A stretch of DNA of 64,000 nt from BJGO01 sp964640655 (GTDB lineage Bacteria > Bacteroidota > Bacteroidia > Chitinophagales > UBA10324): assembly GCA_964640655.1 (NCBI GenBank), contig CAZXFT010000001.1, positions 124,001 to 188,000 of the forward strand, given 5' to 3'. Within the stretch, counting starts at the first letter, position 1, and every line of letters starts with the position of its first letter. The notes beneath the pieces were generated by a model, which saw nothing but the letters and a program-made list of their open reading frames with translations, searched no databases and was not told the origin of the DNA. Below are positions 53,218-62,736 of the stretch, one piece after another. The position numbers and the translations under genes are program-made.

Positions 53218-54084
53218 ATGAAAAACAAGATTGAAAAATCTAAACTGGTTGCTGCTCTGGTGACCATTGTGTTGTTTGGGGCTTTAGCTTCCAGTTTGAT
53301 TTATAATAGTAATCTTAAAAACAGATTGACTCATCAGGAGTCTGTAACCGGTGATGTGCTTGCACAGAAGCAAATGTTGGAAAACGAAATGACAGATTAC
53401 AAGATGCGCGTTCATTCACTGTCCGGTAAAAACGCTGAGATGAATGATTTAATGAGCAAGAAAGAAAAAGAGCTTGCTTTAAAAGAAGCGGAAATCAAAA
53501 AGCTGATTAAAAACAATGCTGACGCTAATGCTTTAAAGAAACAATTGGCCGACGTTAAAAAGATGAAGGCCGACATGGAAATACAGGTCGATGCTTTGAA
53601 CCTGACTGTTTCTAAGTTGAAAAACGAAAATCAGGATTTAGCAAAACAGGTTAAATCATTGAAGAGCGATAATGAAATGTTAGCTAAAAACATCAAGATT
53701 CTAAGCAGTATGAACACTGATAATATGATTGCAGATGCTTTAAAACGTAAAGATGCAAAGAATACTGTGTTTGCTCGTAAAGCCAACAAACTTTATGTAA
53801 GTTTTAACCTGACTCAGGATGTAGCTTCTAACGTGAAGTTTAAAGTAACTACTCCATCAGGTAAAGTAGTGGTTACCGAACAAGACGGCTTAACGTATAA
53901 ACTGGTTGATATACAGAGTGAAGTATTAACTGCTGATGCTTCCGGTTCAGTTGCTATTGGTAATCCAATGAAAAAAATTGAGATGGTTTATAAGCCGAAA
54001 GAAAAATTAAAAAGCGGGACTTACACCATTGGTATCTATAACGGTGATACTTACCTGAGCAGTTGTCAGATACGCTTAAGATAA
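53218..54084 (+). CDS. Membrane-anchored coiled-coil protein, unknown function
   Basis: 288 residues. One N-terminal membrane helix (about 10-29, AALVTIVLFGALASSLIYN) is followed by a long coiled coil (about 35-170, with repeated K/E/L heptads such as KEKELALKEAEIKKLIK). The C-terminal 110 residues form a beta-rich domain (RKANKLYVSFNLTQDV to TYTIGIYNGDTYLSSCQIRLR). This type II topology places the coiled coil in the periplasm. It matches no family I can name. It is divergent from the two-component operon with about 140 bases between, and ends in a strong terminator. Confidence 0.8.
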   Translation: MKNKIEKSKLVAALVTIVLFGALASSLIYNSNLKNRLTHQESVTGDVLAQKQMLENEMTDYKMRVHSLSGKNAEMNDLMSKKEKELALKEAEIKKLIKNNADANALKKQLADVKKMKADMEIQVDALNLTVSKLKNENQDLAKQVKSLKSDNEMLAKNIKILSSMNTDNMIADALKRKDAKNTVFARKANKLYVSFNLTQDVASNVKFKVTTPSGKVVVTEQDGLTYKLVDIQSEVLTADASGSVAIGNPMKKIEMVYKPKEKLKSGTYTIGIYNGDTYLSSCQIRLR

Positions 54085-54107
54085 TTTTAAGGATTAATAG
54101 GGTTTTT

Positions 54108-54151
54108 AAAAGAATCGGCCGCGGGCTAATACTCGTGGCCCTTTCTTTTTT
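54108..54151 (+). terminator. Terminator of the coiled-coil gene, possibly bidirectional
   Basis: GGCCGCGGG-CTAATA-CTCGTGGCC is a 9-bp stem with two G-U pairs, flanked by AAAAGAAT and a CTTTCTTTTTT tract that pair partly. Its T-tract overlaps the POT-gene stop codon, so it may serve both convergent genes. Confidence 0.8.
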
Positions 54152-55784
54152 AGGCATTATGTTCCTTCATTATTCCATTTAGCCACTTAATCATCAGGAG
54201 TATAACAACCGATGTTAACATGGCTAAACAAAAGTTTACCAAAAAGAAATTGTACTTATACTCATAAGTATCCCAAAGAGATGCTAATACACCGGACATC
54301 TTATTCCCTATAGAAGTTGAAAGAAACCACCCACCCATCATCAAAGCTGTTAAACGTGGGGGACTAAGTTTAGAAACCAAGGAGAGTGCCATTGGACTGA
54401 GACAAAGTTCACCAACAGTTATTACTCCGTAGCAACTGATTAGCCACCACATAGAACTTTTCTCTACCCCGTTATTGTGTATCCAGGCAGCACCAACCAT
54501 CACTAAGGTACTGAGAGCTGTAATGAACAAGCCATAAAATATTTTCCAGGGAGTGGAAGGTTCGCTATTGCGGCGTTTTAAGAAACTAAAAAAGCCAACA
54601 ACAAATGGGGTGAGCAAAACAACCCAGAATGGGTTCACTGATTGAAAAAGTTCTGTAGAAATCAAGTTGATAGAGGCACCTTCATCCGGACGATTATCTT
54701 CTGATATGTTTTTGAAATAAACTGGATAATCGTATGTCTTGATTATTTTATCATTTGCATCGCGCTGTACTCTGAATTGTGAATCGGTTAATGGAACCGA
54801 ATCCTGACTTAGAGTAATATTCTGAACAACACCAAGCGTTTTTGCCGCAGGAACTATAGCATCAGGAATGTTTCTGTTCGTGTAACTCTCTGCCCAGGTG
54901 GTTAATGCAGTTCCATTTTGTTTAAAGATGGCCCAAAAGATTATGGCCACACCAAATACAGCTATTAATGCAGACAAAGGTTTGCGATCTTCTTTGGGTG
55001 ATGTGAAAATGAGCGAAACATAGAAAGCAGCTACAGGCAGAGCTCCAAGAATAAAAGCATCCGTAGAATCGCTGCCAAAAATATTTCCGGGTAAAATCCA
55101 TCCAATGTATCCCGCAACCATAGCGGGTAGTAATACAATTCCAAAAATTTTCGGAATTGACATGTCTTCAGCGCGTTTAGCTTTTCGCACGTCAGCATGA
55201 GAGTAGTGTTTATTGCCCAACCAGAAAATGAGCACACCTAAAAACATGCCTATACCGGCGGCCATAAATGCATGCCCCCAGCTAAAAGTGTTACGCAGGT
55301 ATGCTGCAAAGAAGTTGCAAATGAAAGCGCCAATATTGATTCCCATATAAAATATATTGTAGCCAGAATCTTTTAGTGACTTGTATTGCTCGCTGTTATA
55401 TACATTACCAAGTAGAGTAGAGATGTTGGGTTTGAAAAATCCATTGCCAATGATGATTAAAAGCAATGAAGTATAAAAGCTCGTCATTCCTGACAAGGCC
55501 AATCCACAATAACCTAACCCCATTAATATGCCTCCAATGGTAATACTCATTCTGTAGCCGAGAACCCTGTCGGCAAGTAGCCCGCCGATGAATGGAGTTA
55601 AATAAACCAAAGCGATAAATGTTCCGAATATGTCTGAAGCTTCTTTTTTATCTAATGCCATACCACCTTTTTCAGAGTCGGTCATATATAAAAAGAAAAT
55701 GCCGAGCATCAGATAAAACCCAAATCGTTCCCACATTTCCGATAAAAATAAAAAGGGTAATGCGGCAGGATGTTTTGATTTCAT
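54150..55784 (-). CDS. Proton-dependent oligopeptide transporter (POT family)
   Basis: 544 residues with about 14 membrane helices. The family signatures are the ExxERFxxY-type helix 1 motif SEMWERFGFYLMLGI and the PTR2 signature GIFLYMTDSEKG region with TPFIGGLLADRVLGYR, plus GNGFFKPNISTLLG and FYMGINIGAFI (the PTR2_2 signature). It imports di- and tripeptides with protons. The length and the extra helices after TM6 match bacterial POTs. It converges on the coiled-coil gene across a shared terminator. A TTG-N18-GATATTTG element (one mismatch) lies 31-60 bases upstream. Confidence 0.94.
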   Translation of the reverse strand: MKSKHPAALPFLFLSEMWERFGFYLMLGIFFLYMTDSEKGGMALDKKEASDIFGTFIALVYLTPFIGGLLADRVLGYRMSITIGGILMGLGYCGLALSGMTSFYTSLLLIIIGNGFFKPNISTLLGNVYNSEQYKSLKDSGYNIFYMGINIGAFICNFFAAYLRNTFSWGHAFMAAGIGMFLGVLIFWLGNKHYSHADVRKAKRAEDMSIPKIFGIVLLPAMVAGYIGWILPGNIFGSDSTDAFILGALPVAAFYVSLIFTSPKEDRKPLSALIAVFGVAIIFWAIFKQNGTALTTWAESYTNRNIPDAIVPAAKTLGVVQNITLSQDSVPLTDSQFRVQRDANDKIIKTYDYPVYFKNISEDNRPDEGASINLISTELFQSVNPFWVVLLTPFVVGFFSFLKRRNSEPSTPWKIFYGLFITALSTLVMVGAAWIHNNGVEKSSMWWLISCYGVITVGELCLSPMALSLVSKLSPPRLTALMMGGWFLSTSIGNKMSGVLASLWDTYEYKYNFFLVNFCLAMLTSVVILLMIKWLNGIMKEHNA

Positions 55785-55815
55785 GATGAATTGATTTAGA
55801 TGTTGTAATGATAAT

Positions 55816-55844
55816 CAAATATCAATTTTTTGATAGCTGACCAA
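55816..55844 (-). promoter_or_regulatory. Possible promoter of the POT transporter
   Basis: On the minus strand TTG (55842-55844), 18 bases and GATATTTG (55816-55823) resemble the consensus with one mismatch in the first base of the -7 element. Confidence 0.4.
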
Positions 55845-55883
55845 TTAATTCAACGAATAAGAATGTCATTCAGAATAAAAATA

Positions 55884-55914
55884 TTGCTTTTGTAACATGA
55901 AACAGTTACATTTA
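55884..55914 (+). promoter_or_regulatory. Possible promoter of the large T9SS surface protein
   Basis: TTG at 55884-55886, a 20-base spacer and TACATTTA at 55907-55914 fit the consensus except for the last base of the -7 element. The leader would be about 73 bases. Confidence 0.4.
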
Positions 55915-55993
55915 TTTAAAGACAATTTTTAGCCTTTAGACTGCTTTGTAGTACTCTCCATTTTTTTCATTCATTAAAAACCGAACCAAAACC

Positions 55994-58900
55994 ATGAAAG
56001 AACTATCCACTACAGCAAAGGTATTATTACTTACCTCTCTTGTTTTCTTTTACCATTACTCAAAGGCACAGGTGTCTACAGGGTATTCGTTTGCAACAAA
56101 CTCCGCCGCATATGCTGCGATAAGTGGTGGCACCAATTTAGCCAGCGGCACAGGAGCCAGTATGGACGATGCTTTGTATACCGGAGTGCCAATTGGGTTT
56201 ACTTTCAAATTTAATAACGTAAACTATACCTCAGTAGGAGTAAGTACCAATGGGTTTATTTGGTTTGGTACAAATGACCCGTTAAGTACTACATACACAC
56301 CATTGTCATATGCAGGAAGTATGGATGGGGCAATTAGTGTTTATGGTCGTGACCTCATTGGGCATCCAGCTGGAACTACAACACCTATATTAAGATATGT
56401 TACCACAGGCTCTGCTCCAAATAGAATATTTACCGTTGAATGGTTTTGTGTAAGAGCAAAAACCTATACTGCAGGCACTGGATTGTGTACTACGTTTGGC
56501 TATAGTGATATTAATAGAATGAACCTGCAAATCAAATTATATGAATCACAGAATTTTAGAATAGATGTGCAAAATAATATTGCTCCATACTGTTTAGATG
56601 GAAGTTTCTCCGCTCAGGTTGGCTTAAGGGGAAATGTAAATACTGATTATAATAATCGGCTGGTAACTTGTAGTGGCAACTCATGGGCTGCTCCGGCGGC
56701 GGGTGTGGCAAACACAAGTACTTGTTCTATTAGCGAGTCGCCTTCTTGTTATCCGGCGGCTACTGTTATTTACACTTGGGCACCGCCACCTCCTCCAACA
56801 CCTGTTCAATGCGATTATACTTTTAGTTATTCCACTTCCTCAGCATATGGTGCATTTCCGGTTAGTGGACCTACAACTTTAGCAACAGGTACAACAGCAG
56901 CTGCTTTTCGTTATGGAGCTTGGCCTAATCAAAGTTTGGGATTCAACTTTGTTTATAATGGGCAGAACTATTCGGAAATTGGAGTCTGTGCTAAAGGATA
57001 TATCTGGTTTGGTTCAACCAATCCAACCAACATAGGCAGTTCTTCATTATCGCCATTTATAAATGCACTAAACTCAACATTAAGTATTGAAGGAATAGTG
57101 GCCGGATTAAATTCAGACTGGGTAGGCCGTTCATTTGCAACCAATACCACCGGAGGCGCAGGTGGGGCTATTCGAACATACCTTACAGGATCATCTCCTA
57201 ATAGAGTATTTACGATTGAATGGAGTAATGTAAGGCCCAACTCTGCAACAGATGGAACTGCAACTGTTCCACAACGACATCGTACAGATTTTCAAATATT
57301 ACTTTATGAAACATCCAACACTATTGAGATAGCATTTAATGTAAATCCTTATCCTTATACATCTTATGCTCAAACATTCCAATGCGGATTAAGGGCTAAC
57401 ACCAATACAAATACACTTGTTAGGTCTGTATCCGCCGGTTCAGGGGGCACCGGATGGGCTAACTCAACGCTCGGAATTTCTACTTCCACCGTTGCCATTG
57501 GCACTAGTGGCAGCACATACCCCCCTACAAATGCACGTTATATTTTTACTCCAACCGGGGCAACGGTAACATGCACATGGAATGGTTCAACATCTAATGA
57601 TTGGCATACAGCCTCGAACTGGACACCAGCCATTGTTCCTAATGTTTGTAACAATGTGGTCATTCCATTTATTGGAAGTGGGATGTATCCTCAAATTGGT
57701 TTAAGTACCAACGATAATGCTTATTGCAGAAACTTAACAGTTAATGCCAGTGGTTCCTTAAATACCTTGATAGGATATACCGGAGTATTAAAAGTATATG
57801 GCAATTTAGTTAATAACGGAACTATAGTGGTAGAAGGAACAAATCTGATCAGTCTTGCAGGAGGATTAGGTAAAAGTATCAGCGGTACCGGGAATAATAC
57901 CTTAGCCAAGTTTTTTATAACAGAAGCATCTGATTATATATTAATTAATAATTTATCAGGTAATACCAGTAGTATATTAGAGTTAAACATAGCAACAGGC
58001 TGCACAGTAAATATGAATGGTTATGACTTAACCGTTTATTCACTTACTCAAGTGGGAATATTAAAACAAGGCAGTGGTACACTTTCTATCGAAGGTCCCT
58101 CTGCAGTATATTCTTTTACTTCTGCAAATTTTCAACCCGAAACCGGAACAACTTTTTTCAGCTCGGGAAGTTTGTGGGGGCCGGCCAACCAAACTGTGCC
58201 TTCACTGAGTTACAATCACCTGAAGATCAGAACTAATAATAGTTATACAGTTACCCTTGGTACTGCGTTGGATTTTACCTGTAACAATCTGGAGATAATT
58301 AACCCAAGCATAGCAGGTGGATTATTAACTACTACAAGCAATCTTTTGGCAGCAGGAAACATATCGTTTGGTGAGTTGCCAAACGATGGTTCTCAGTTAT
58401 TATTAAATCATTGCATTTACAGGTCAGTAGGCACAGGAACTTTTTCAATGGGAAACTCTGATGACAATTTAATTACAGTTACAAAACCAACTGCAACCGG
58501 TCCAAATGCGGCAGCTATTCAGGGATATGGTACATTAACTTTTTACAGCACGGTTACATACGATTCAAATTCACCTCAAACAGTAATGAGTGGTGCATAT
58601 AAAAATCTGGCGATATCTGGCGGCAATGGCGTTCGATCAATGAATGGAGCCATAACAATTTCAAACGATTTGATAATTTCAAGCGGAACATTAAATGCGG
58701 CTAATGCTTCATATAACATTGATATTGCAGGTAACTGGACCAATACAGCTGCATACACTCACAATGGCAACACTGTAACTCTTAATGGTGGAGCTACTCA
58801 GGATGTGCAGGCGGGAACTTCCGCCTTTTATAATTTTATTGTAGATGGCAGTGGAGTTGATATTGTAATTAATGATATAGTGATTGACAATAAACTTACA

Positions 58901-60061
58901 CTAACCGATGGATTAATTAATACAGGTATTCGTAAAATAATAGTGAGTAATAATGCAACAACTGCTGTTGAAGCAGGTATTGGAAATACAGATTATACTG
59001 TGAGTTGGGTGAACGGCACCTTGCGTCGTTTTATTAATTCTACAGGCTCGTATGCGTTTCCGGTAGGCAACGCAACAGTATCACAAAATGGAATAATCAC
59101 TTTTAACAGTATGGTTGGCACTTCATATCTCGATGCATGGTTCAGGCCACTGGCTAATCACGTTGATGCTGATGTGAGTTTAAACGAAACAGGAATTATT
59201 GGCAATCCTGCACCACATCCATACTATGCTGTAAATCCGGCCGGCTGCTGGGTGTTTGAACCTGATGCTCAGCCAACAAGTGGAACATACAGCATTAAAG
59301 TGTTTATGAATGGGTTTTCCGGCCTTCAAAACAATCGCTTTGGTATTGTGAAGCGAGCCGAAAATTCAACAACTGCGGCAGACTGGGTTACCGGAGGTGG
59401 TCAGTTGAATTCAGATAACGGCGATGGCCGTATGGTCGCTGATGGTTATGCTGTTCGATTAAACCTTTCTTCATTTTCAGAATTTGGAATAGGACAGTAT
59501 AATGGCTCAACATTGCCTGTTCAGTTAACTCAATTCTGGGGAGTGAAAGAGCACGATGGAAATCATTTGCTGTGGAATACTTCCAGTGAAATGAACAGCG
59601 ACTTTTTTGCTGTTGAGAGAAGCATGAATGGTAAAGACTTTAATGAGATTGGATTAGTAAAAGCAAAAGGCTTTTCTCAAACAATTTCTAGCTATAGGTT
59701 TATTGACGTCTCCAACACAGGCATCAACTATTACCGTTTGCGTTGTGTGGATACTGACAGAAGTTTCCGTTATTCAAACATCATTTCTATCAAGTGCGAG
59801 TCAGAAAAAGAAATAGTGGTTAATATTTATCCTAATCCGGTTGATGCTACTCTGAACGCATTGTTAAATTCTGAGTGGGATGGTATAATCCAGACTCGTG
59901 TAATTGATTTATTGGGAAGAGTTTGTCTCTCTAATTCTATTAGAGTTTCTATTGGTTTTAACAATATTAGTATAGATGTTAATGAATTAACACCAGGCTC
60001 GTACTTCATTGAGATAAATAATGAACAAGTTCAAATGGTGATACCATTCATTAAACAATAA
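55994..60061 (+). CDS. Large T9SS-tailed surface protein with duplicated N-terminal module
   Basis: 1355 residues. The signal peptide includes STTAKVLLLTSLVFFYHYSKAQ. Two related beta-rich modules follow (about 25-260 and 275-520), each with a variant of GFIWFG or GYIWFG preceded by GFTFKFN or GFNFVYN. From about 525 a WNGSTSNDWHTASNW linker starts a long beta-helix-like region (to about 1130) with repeated V.NLTV and LTINxG-type steps. The end is a T9SS type A domain (NIYPNPVDATLNALLN to PGSYFIEINNEQVQMVIPFIKQ). It may be an adhesin or glycan-binding protein, which is an inference. A terminator lies 22 bases after the stop. Confidence 0.88.
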   Translation: MKELSTTAKVLLLTSLVFFYHYSKAQVSTGYSFATNSAAYAAISGGTNLASGTGASMDDALYTGVPIGFTFKFNNVNYTSVGVSTNGFIWFGTNDPLSTTYTPLSYAGSMDGAISVYGRDLIGHPAGTTTPILRYVTTGSAPNRIFTVEWFCVRAKTYTAGTGLCTTFGYSDINRMNLQIKLYESQNFRIDVQNNIAPYCLDGSFSAQVGLRGNVNTDYNNRLVTCSGNSWAAPAAGVANTSTCSISESPSCYPAATVIYTWAPPPPPTPVQCDYTFSYSTSSAYGAFPVSGPTTLATGTTAAAFRYGAWPNQSLGFNFVYNGQNYSEIGVCAKGYIWFGSTNPTNIGSSSLSPFINALNSTLSIEGIVAGLNSDWVGRSFATNTTGGAGGAIRTYLTGSSPNRVFTIEWSNVRPNSATDGTATVPQRHRTDFQILLYETSNTIEIAFNVNPYPYTSYAQTFQCGLRANTNTNTLVRSVSAGSGGTGWANSTLGISTSTVAIGTSGSTYPPTNARYIFTPTGATVTCTWNGSTSNDWHTASNWTPAIVPNVCNNVVIPFIGSGMYPQIGLSTNDNAYCRNLTVNASGSLNTLIGYTGVLKVYGNLVNNGTIVVEGTNLISLAGGLGKSISGTGNNTLAKFFITEASDYILINNLSGNTSSILELNIATGCTVNMNGYDLTVYSLTQVGILKQGSGTLSIEGPSAVYSFTSANFQPETGTTFFSSGSLWGPANQTVPSLSYNHLKIRTNNSYTVTLGTALDFTCNNLEIINPSIAGGLLTTTSNLLAAGNISFGELPNDGSQLLLNHCIYRSVGTGTFSMGNSDDNLITVTKPTATGPNAAAIQGYGTLTFYSTVTYDSNSPQTVMSGAYKNLAISGGNGVRSMNGAITISNDLIISSGTLNAANASYNIDIAGNWTNTAAYTHNGNTVTLNGGATQDVQAGTSAFYNFIVDGSGVDIVINDIVIDNKLTLTDGLINTGIRKIIVSNNATTAVEAGIGNTDYTVSWVNGTLRRFINSTGSYAFPVGNATVSQNGIITFNSMVGTSYLDAWFRPLANHVDADVSLNETGIIGNPAPHPYYAVNPAGCWVFEPDAQPTSGTYSIKVFMNGFSGLQNNRFGIVKRAENSTTAADWVTGGGQLNSDNGDGRMVADGYAVRLNLSSFSEFGIGQYNGSTLPVQLTQFWGVKEHDGNHLLWNTSSEMNSDFFAVERSMNGKDFNEIGLVKAKGFSQTISSYRFIDVSNTGINYYRLRCVDTDRSFRYSNIISIKCESEKEIVVNIYPNPVDATLNALLNSEWDGIIQTRVIDLLGRVCLSNSIRVSIGFNNISIDVNELTPGSYFIEINNEQVQMVIPFIKQ

Positions 60062-60083
60062 ATTGCTCTTATATAGAATGAAA

Positions 60084-60117
60084 ATCGGGGCTGCCTAAGG
60101 CAGCCCTGATTCTTTCT
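60084..60117 (+). terminator. Rho-independent terminator
   Basis: ATCGGGGCTGCC-TAA-GGCAGCCCTGAT forms a 12-bp stem with one G-U pair, followed by TCTTTCT. It lies just after the large T9SS surface protein gene. Confidence 0.88.
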
Positions 60118-60145
60118 ATTTATATTAGCAGAAAACTCATACATT

Positions 60146-60649
60146 ATGCAATTTCTTTTTACAGTCTTAGCTGCGGCTTTCAGCTCAGTTTTACTTGGTT
60201 ATATATGGTATAACCCAAAAGTTTTTGGCGCCATTTGGATGCGTGAAGCAGATGTTACAGAGGAGAAAATCAAATCTTCTAATATGCCATTAATCATTGG
60301 ACTATTCTTTTTGTTCAGTGCATTTGTTGCCCTTTTGCTTTTTCCTATGGTCGTACATCAGGTACACCTCTATTCCATTTTTGCAAATCTTCCTGATGCT
60401 AAAGACCCTTCAACTGAAATAGGGACTTACTTTAAAGATTTTATGGACAAGTACGGTCATTCTTACAGAACATTTAAACACGGAATGTTCCATGGTGCTC
60501 TTGTTGGTTTATTATTTGTTTCTCCTATTATTGCAATCAATGCCTTGTTTGAAAGACGAAGTTATAGGTACATTCTTGTTCATGCAGGTTACTGGATATT
60601 GAATCTGATGATCATGGGTGGCATCATTTGCCAATTTGCAGTTATGTAG
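60146..60649 (+). CDS. DUF1761-family membrane protein
   Basis: 167 residues, four hydrophobic segments (about 1-18, 50-70, 112-135, 145-165). The N-terminal SVLLGYIWYNPKVFGAIWM and the central HGMFHGALVGLLFVSPIIAINALFE match DUF1761, a family of small bacterial inner-membrane proteins of unknown role. It starts 29 bases after the terminator stem of the previous gene. It converges on the OMP-like lipoprotein gene with 6 bases between the stops. Function is not known. Confidence 0.85.
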   Translation: MQFLFTVLAAAFSSVLLGYIWYNPKVFGAIWMREADVTEEKIKSSNMPLIIGLFFLFSAFVALLLFPMVVHQVHLYSIFANLPDAKDPSTEIGTYFKDFMDKYGHSYRTFKHGMFHGALVGLLFVSPIIAINALFERRSYRYILVHAGYWILNLMIMGGIICQFAVM

Positions 60650-60655
60650 CATTAA

Positions 60656-61447
60656 CTACTTTCTTCCGATTGTATAATTAACGCCTATGCTTGTTTTGAT
60701 TAAAGGCAGGAGTAAGTATGATGCAGAGTTGACGGCAAAATAATTTTCGGCATTATAAACAGGGATAATAGCTCCAAGTTGAAAAAATCCTTTTAATCGA
60801 TTGTCGCCAACCCGAAAAGTAATGGCAGGTTCTATATTCATAAAATTGAATGCAGTGTCTTTGCTTAGAACGAAATCTGTGTTCCACCATTCAAATTGAG
60901 TATAGAGATAGCCATTAACATTAAACATCTGAACAAAGTTGGCTCTGACATCAAAAGAGAAATCAAAGTATTTATCTGTAAAAGCTATACCCGGTTGAAT
61001 AAACGCATTGGCATAGTTGGCATTGACATATGGAGCATTAGCATAGTTGATTATCTTATTGGATGCATGTCCCGCGCCAACGCCTCCGTAGAACTGAAAT
61101 AATCCTTTTTTCGCTTCACCTAAATTTTGAAAATAACCTAACCCTAATTCGCCATTAAAAATATTTAAACGCTCATTGCCTGTAGCACCACTATTTACAG
61201 AATCGTTTGATCTGCTGTGATACATACCATTTAACATCAGAGCTGCATTTTCTGAAAAGGCATATGAAGATTGAAGATTGGCCAATCCATTTCCAGTTAT
61301 TCCTAATGCAAATCCAACATTGGCCTCACCTTTTTCTTTAAGCAGTGGAGTGTTAATGGAGTTGGGCTTATAGAGTGTTACACAAGAACTTCCCATTAAT
61401 ATAAATAGCACCAATAGTAGTTGATACATTTTGAATGAATTCATCAT
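60656..61447 (-). CDS. Outer-membrane-type lipoprotein, unknown function
   Basis: 263 residues. The N-terminal sequence KMYQLLLVLFILMGSSC contains a lipobox (GSSC), so it is a predicted lipoprotein. The rest alternates polar and hydrophobic residues with aromatic caps, as in an eight-stranded or larger beta-barrel (for example NVGFALGITGNGLANLQSSYAF; FGxGVGAGHAS-like FQFYGGVGAGHA; TSIGVNYTIGRK at the end). It resembles the Bacteroidota outer-membrane beta-barrel families but no exact one can be named. It stands alone between DUF1761 and a secreted protein. Confidence 0.75.
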   Translation of the reverse strand: MMNSFKMYQLLLVLFILMGSSCVTLYKPNSINTPLLKEKGEANVGFALGITGNGLANLQSSYAFSENAALMLNGMYHSRSNDSVNSGATGNERLNIFNGELGLGYFQNLGEAKKGLFQFYGGVGAGHASNKIINYANAPYVNANYANAFIQPGIAFTDKYFDFSFDVRANFVQMFNVNGYLYTQFEWWNTDFVLSKDTAFNFMNIEPAITFRVGDNRLKGFFQLGAIIPVYNAENYFAVNSASYLLLPLIKTSIGVNYTIGRK

Positions 61448-61530
61448 AGTATAAAGTTATATGGGAACAGCCTGAATAAATATGAGTAATGTCATTACCT
61501 TAAGAAGCCTAGTAGACTTCCTCTACAACT

Positions 61531-62604
61531 CTATTTCACGCCTTTTAATTCAAGTATATAATTATTCACTCCATAGGGGTTATATTGTTTCATATCATAT
61601 GCTCCCAAGCCGGGTATGTACCATGTTTCTGATGTTTCTACAAGATAACCCTCAGCATTGGGTTGATGTTTTTGTTGCCATAGTACTGATTTGGCCTTAT
61701 TGCCTTCTGATTCAAATTTCTTGTTAAACTTCATCAGCCAATCATTAGAACTTTGAATGCTACACTCTCCTGAGTATGTCCATATCTCTTCTTTTATTAG
61801 AAAGGTTTCAAAAGTTTTGCCATTAAGTGTTATCGTTTTTACTGCGGTTATCTGACGGTTCTTTAACCACTTCTCGGTTACAACAGCTTGATTGATGTAT
61901 TCATCAGCCAGTTTAAAACCAAATGTTTCCTGTACCGCTTTTAACAGATTATTTAAGAAATCAATGCCACTGCCGGTTTTCATCTTGAGTACTGATTTGT
62001 TAAACAGTTTGTATGTATACTGCAAGGCCGTTGCATTATGTTGATGAATGGAAAAACTCATCAAACAATCAGGAATGCTTTCACCTTTTATCATTTGTGC
62101 TGGATATGCAACCGGGAAATTTGCTGTAAACCCATTGGATGGATGCGTACTGTCGCCAAGTAAAATTTCTATTCCGAGTGTTTGGTTCACAAAGTGCAAT
62201 GTGTCACTATTTGCTGAGGTCTTCATGGAGTATGACAGGTTTTCAACGATGCCATCCTTACAACGTATCAGATATTCCTTTTCTTCTTTTGGGATTTTAT
62301 TGTCTTTTGATAGTGCTTCGTAATAAATAAAGCCTGAGCTGTCTTTCAACACATTTTTGATTTTAATTGAACGCATATCGGCGTGCCATGGACGCTCTTT
62401 CAAATACTGTTCTGATACTTCCTTCTGTTTATTGTATGGTTTGTTGAAGAATGATTCATCCTGATAAACAGATTCATCAGGTTGTTGGAAGATATAGTGA
62501 ATCTGAGTGCCAATGCGTAAATAAGCGGATTCGCACTTGTTGTTTTGTGCAGAAGATTTTATTCCCAGGAATATAAGAAAAATGATAATGGCTGTATGTC
62601 GCAT
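61531..62604 (-). CDS. Secreted protein of unknown function
   Basis: 357 residues with a signal peptide (HTAIIIFLIFLGIKSSAQ). The mature part is beta-rich and resembles DUF3108-type proteins (TapB group) in the alternation FIYYEALSKDNKIP, HFVNQTLGIEILLGD and ETWYIPGLGAYDMKQY, but the match is weak. Two cysteine-bearing segments (NNKCESAYL near the N-terminus, YSGECSIQSS near the C-terminus) could form a disulfide. There is no T9SS sorting domain. The gene is flanked by the barrel lipoprotein and nrdJ, both on the same strand with gaps above 80 bases. Confidence 0.7.
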   Translation of the reverse strand: MRHTAIIIFLIFLGIKSSAQNNKCESAYLRIGTQIHYIFQQPDESVYQDESFFNKPYNKQKEVSEQYLKERPWHADMRSIKIKNVLKDSSGFIYYEALSKDNKIPKEEKEYLIRCKDGIVENLSYSMKTSANSDTLHFVNQTLGIEILLGDSTHPSNGFTANFPVAYPAQMIKGESIPDCLMSFSIHQHNATALQYTYKLFNKSVLKMKTGSGIDFLNNLLKAVQETFGFKLADEYINQAVVTEKWLKNRQITAVKTITLNGKTFETFLIKEEIWTYSGECSIQSSNDWLMKFNKKFESEGNKAKSVLWQQKHQPNAEGYLVETSETWYIPGLGAYDMKQYNPYGVNNYILELKGVK

Positions 62605-62736
62605 GAGGATTATTAAATCGATTTTTGGAATTAGGTAAAATTATGCCAGAATGCAAAATATGCTTTCAGATAATCGGAAGTCAACGATAGCTAATAGTTA
62701 ATCGTCGATGAAAGTAGTCTGCTGACATATTGACTG

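Noticed and set aside
62685..62710. Inverted repeat ACGAT...ATCGT after nrdJ as a terminator
   Set aside because: The stem is short and no T-run follows on the minus strand.
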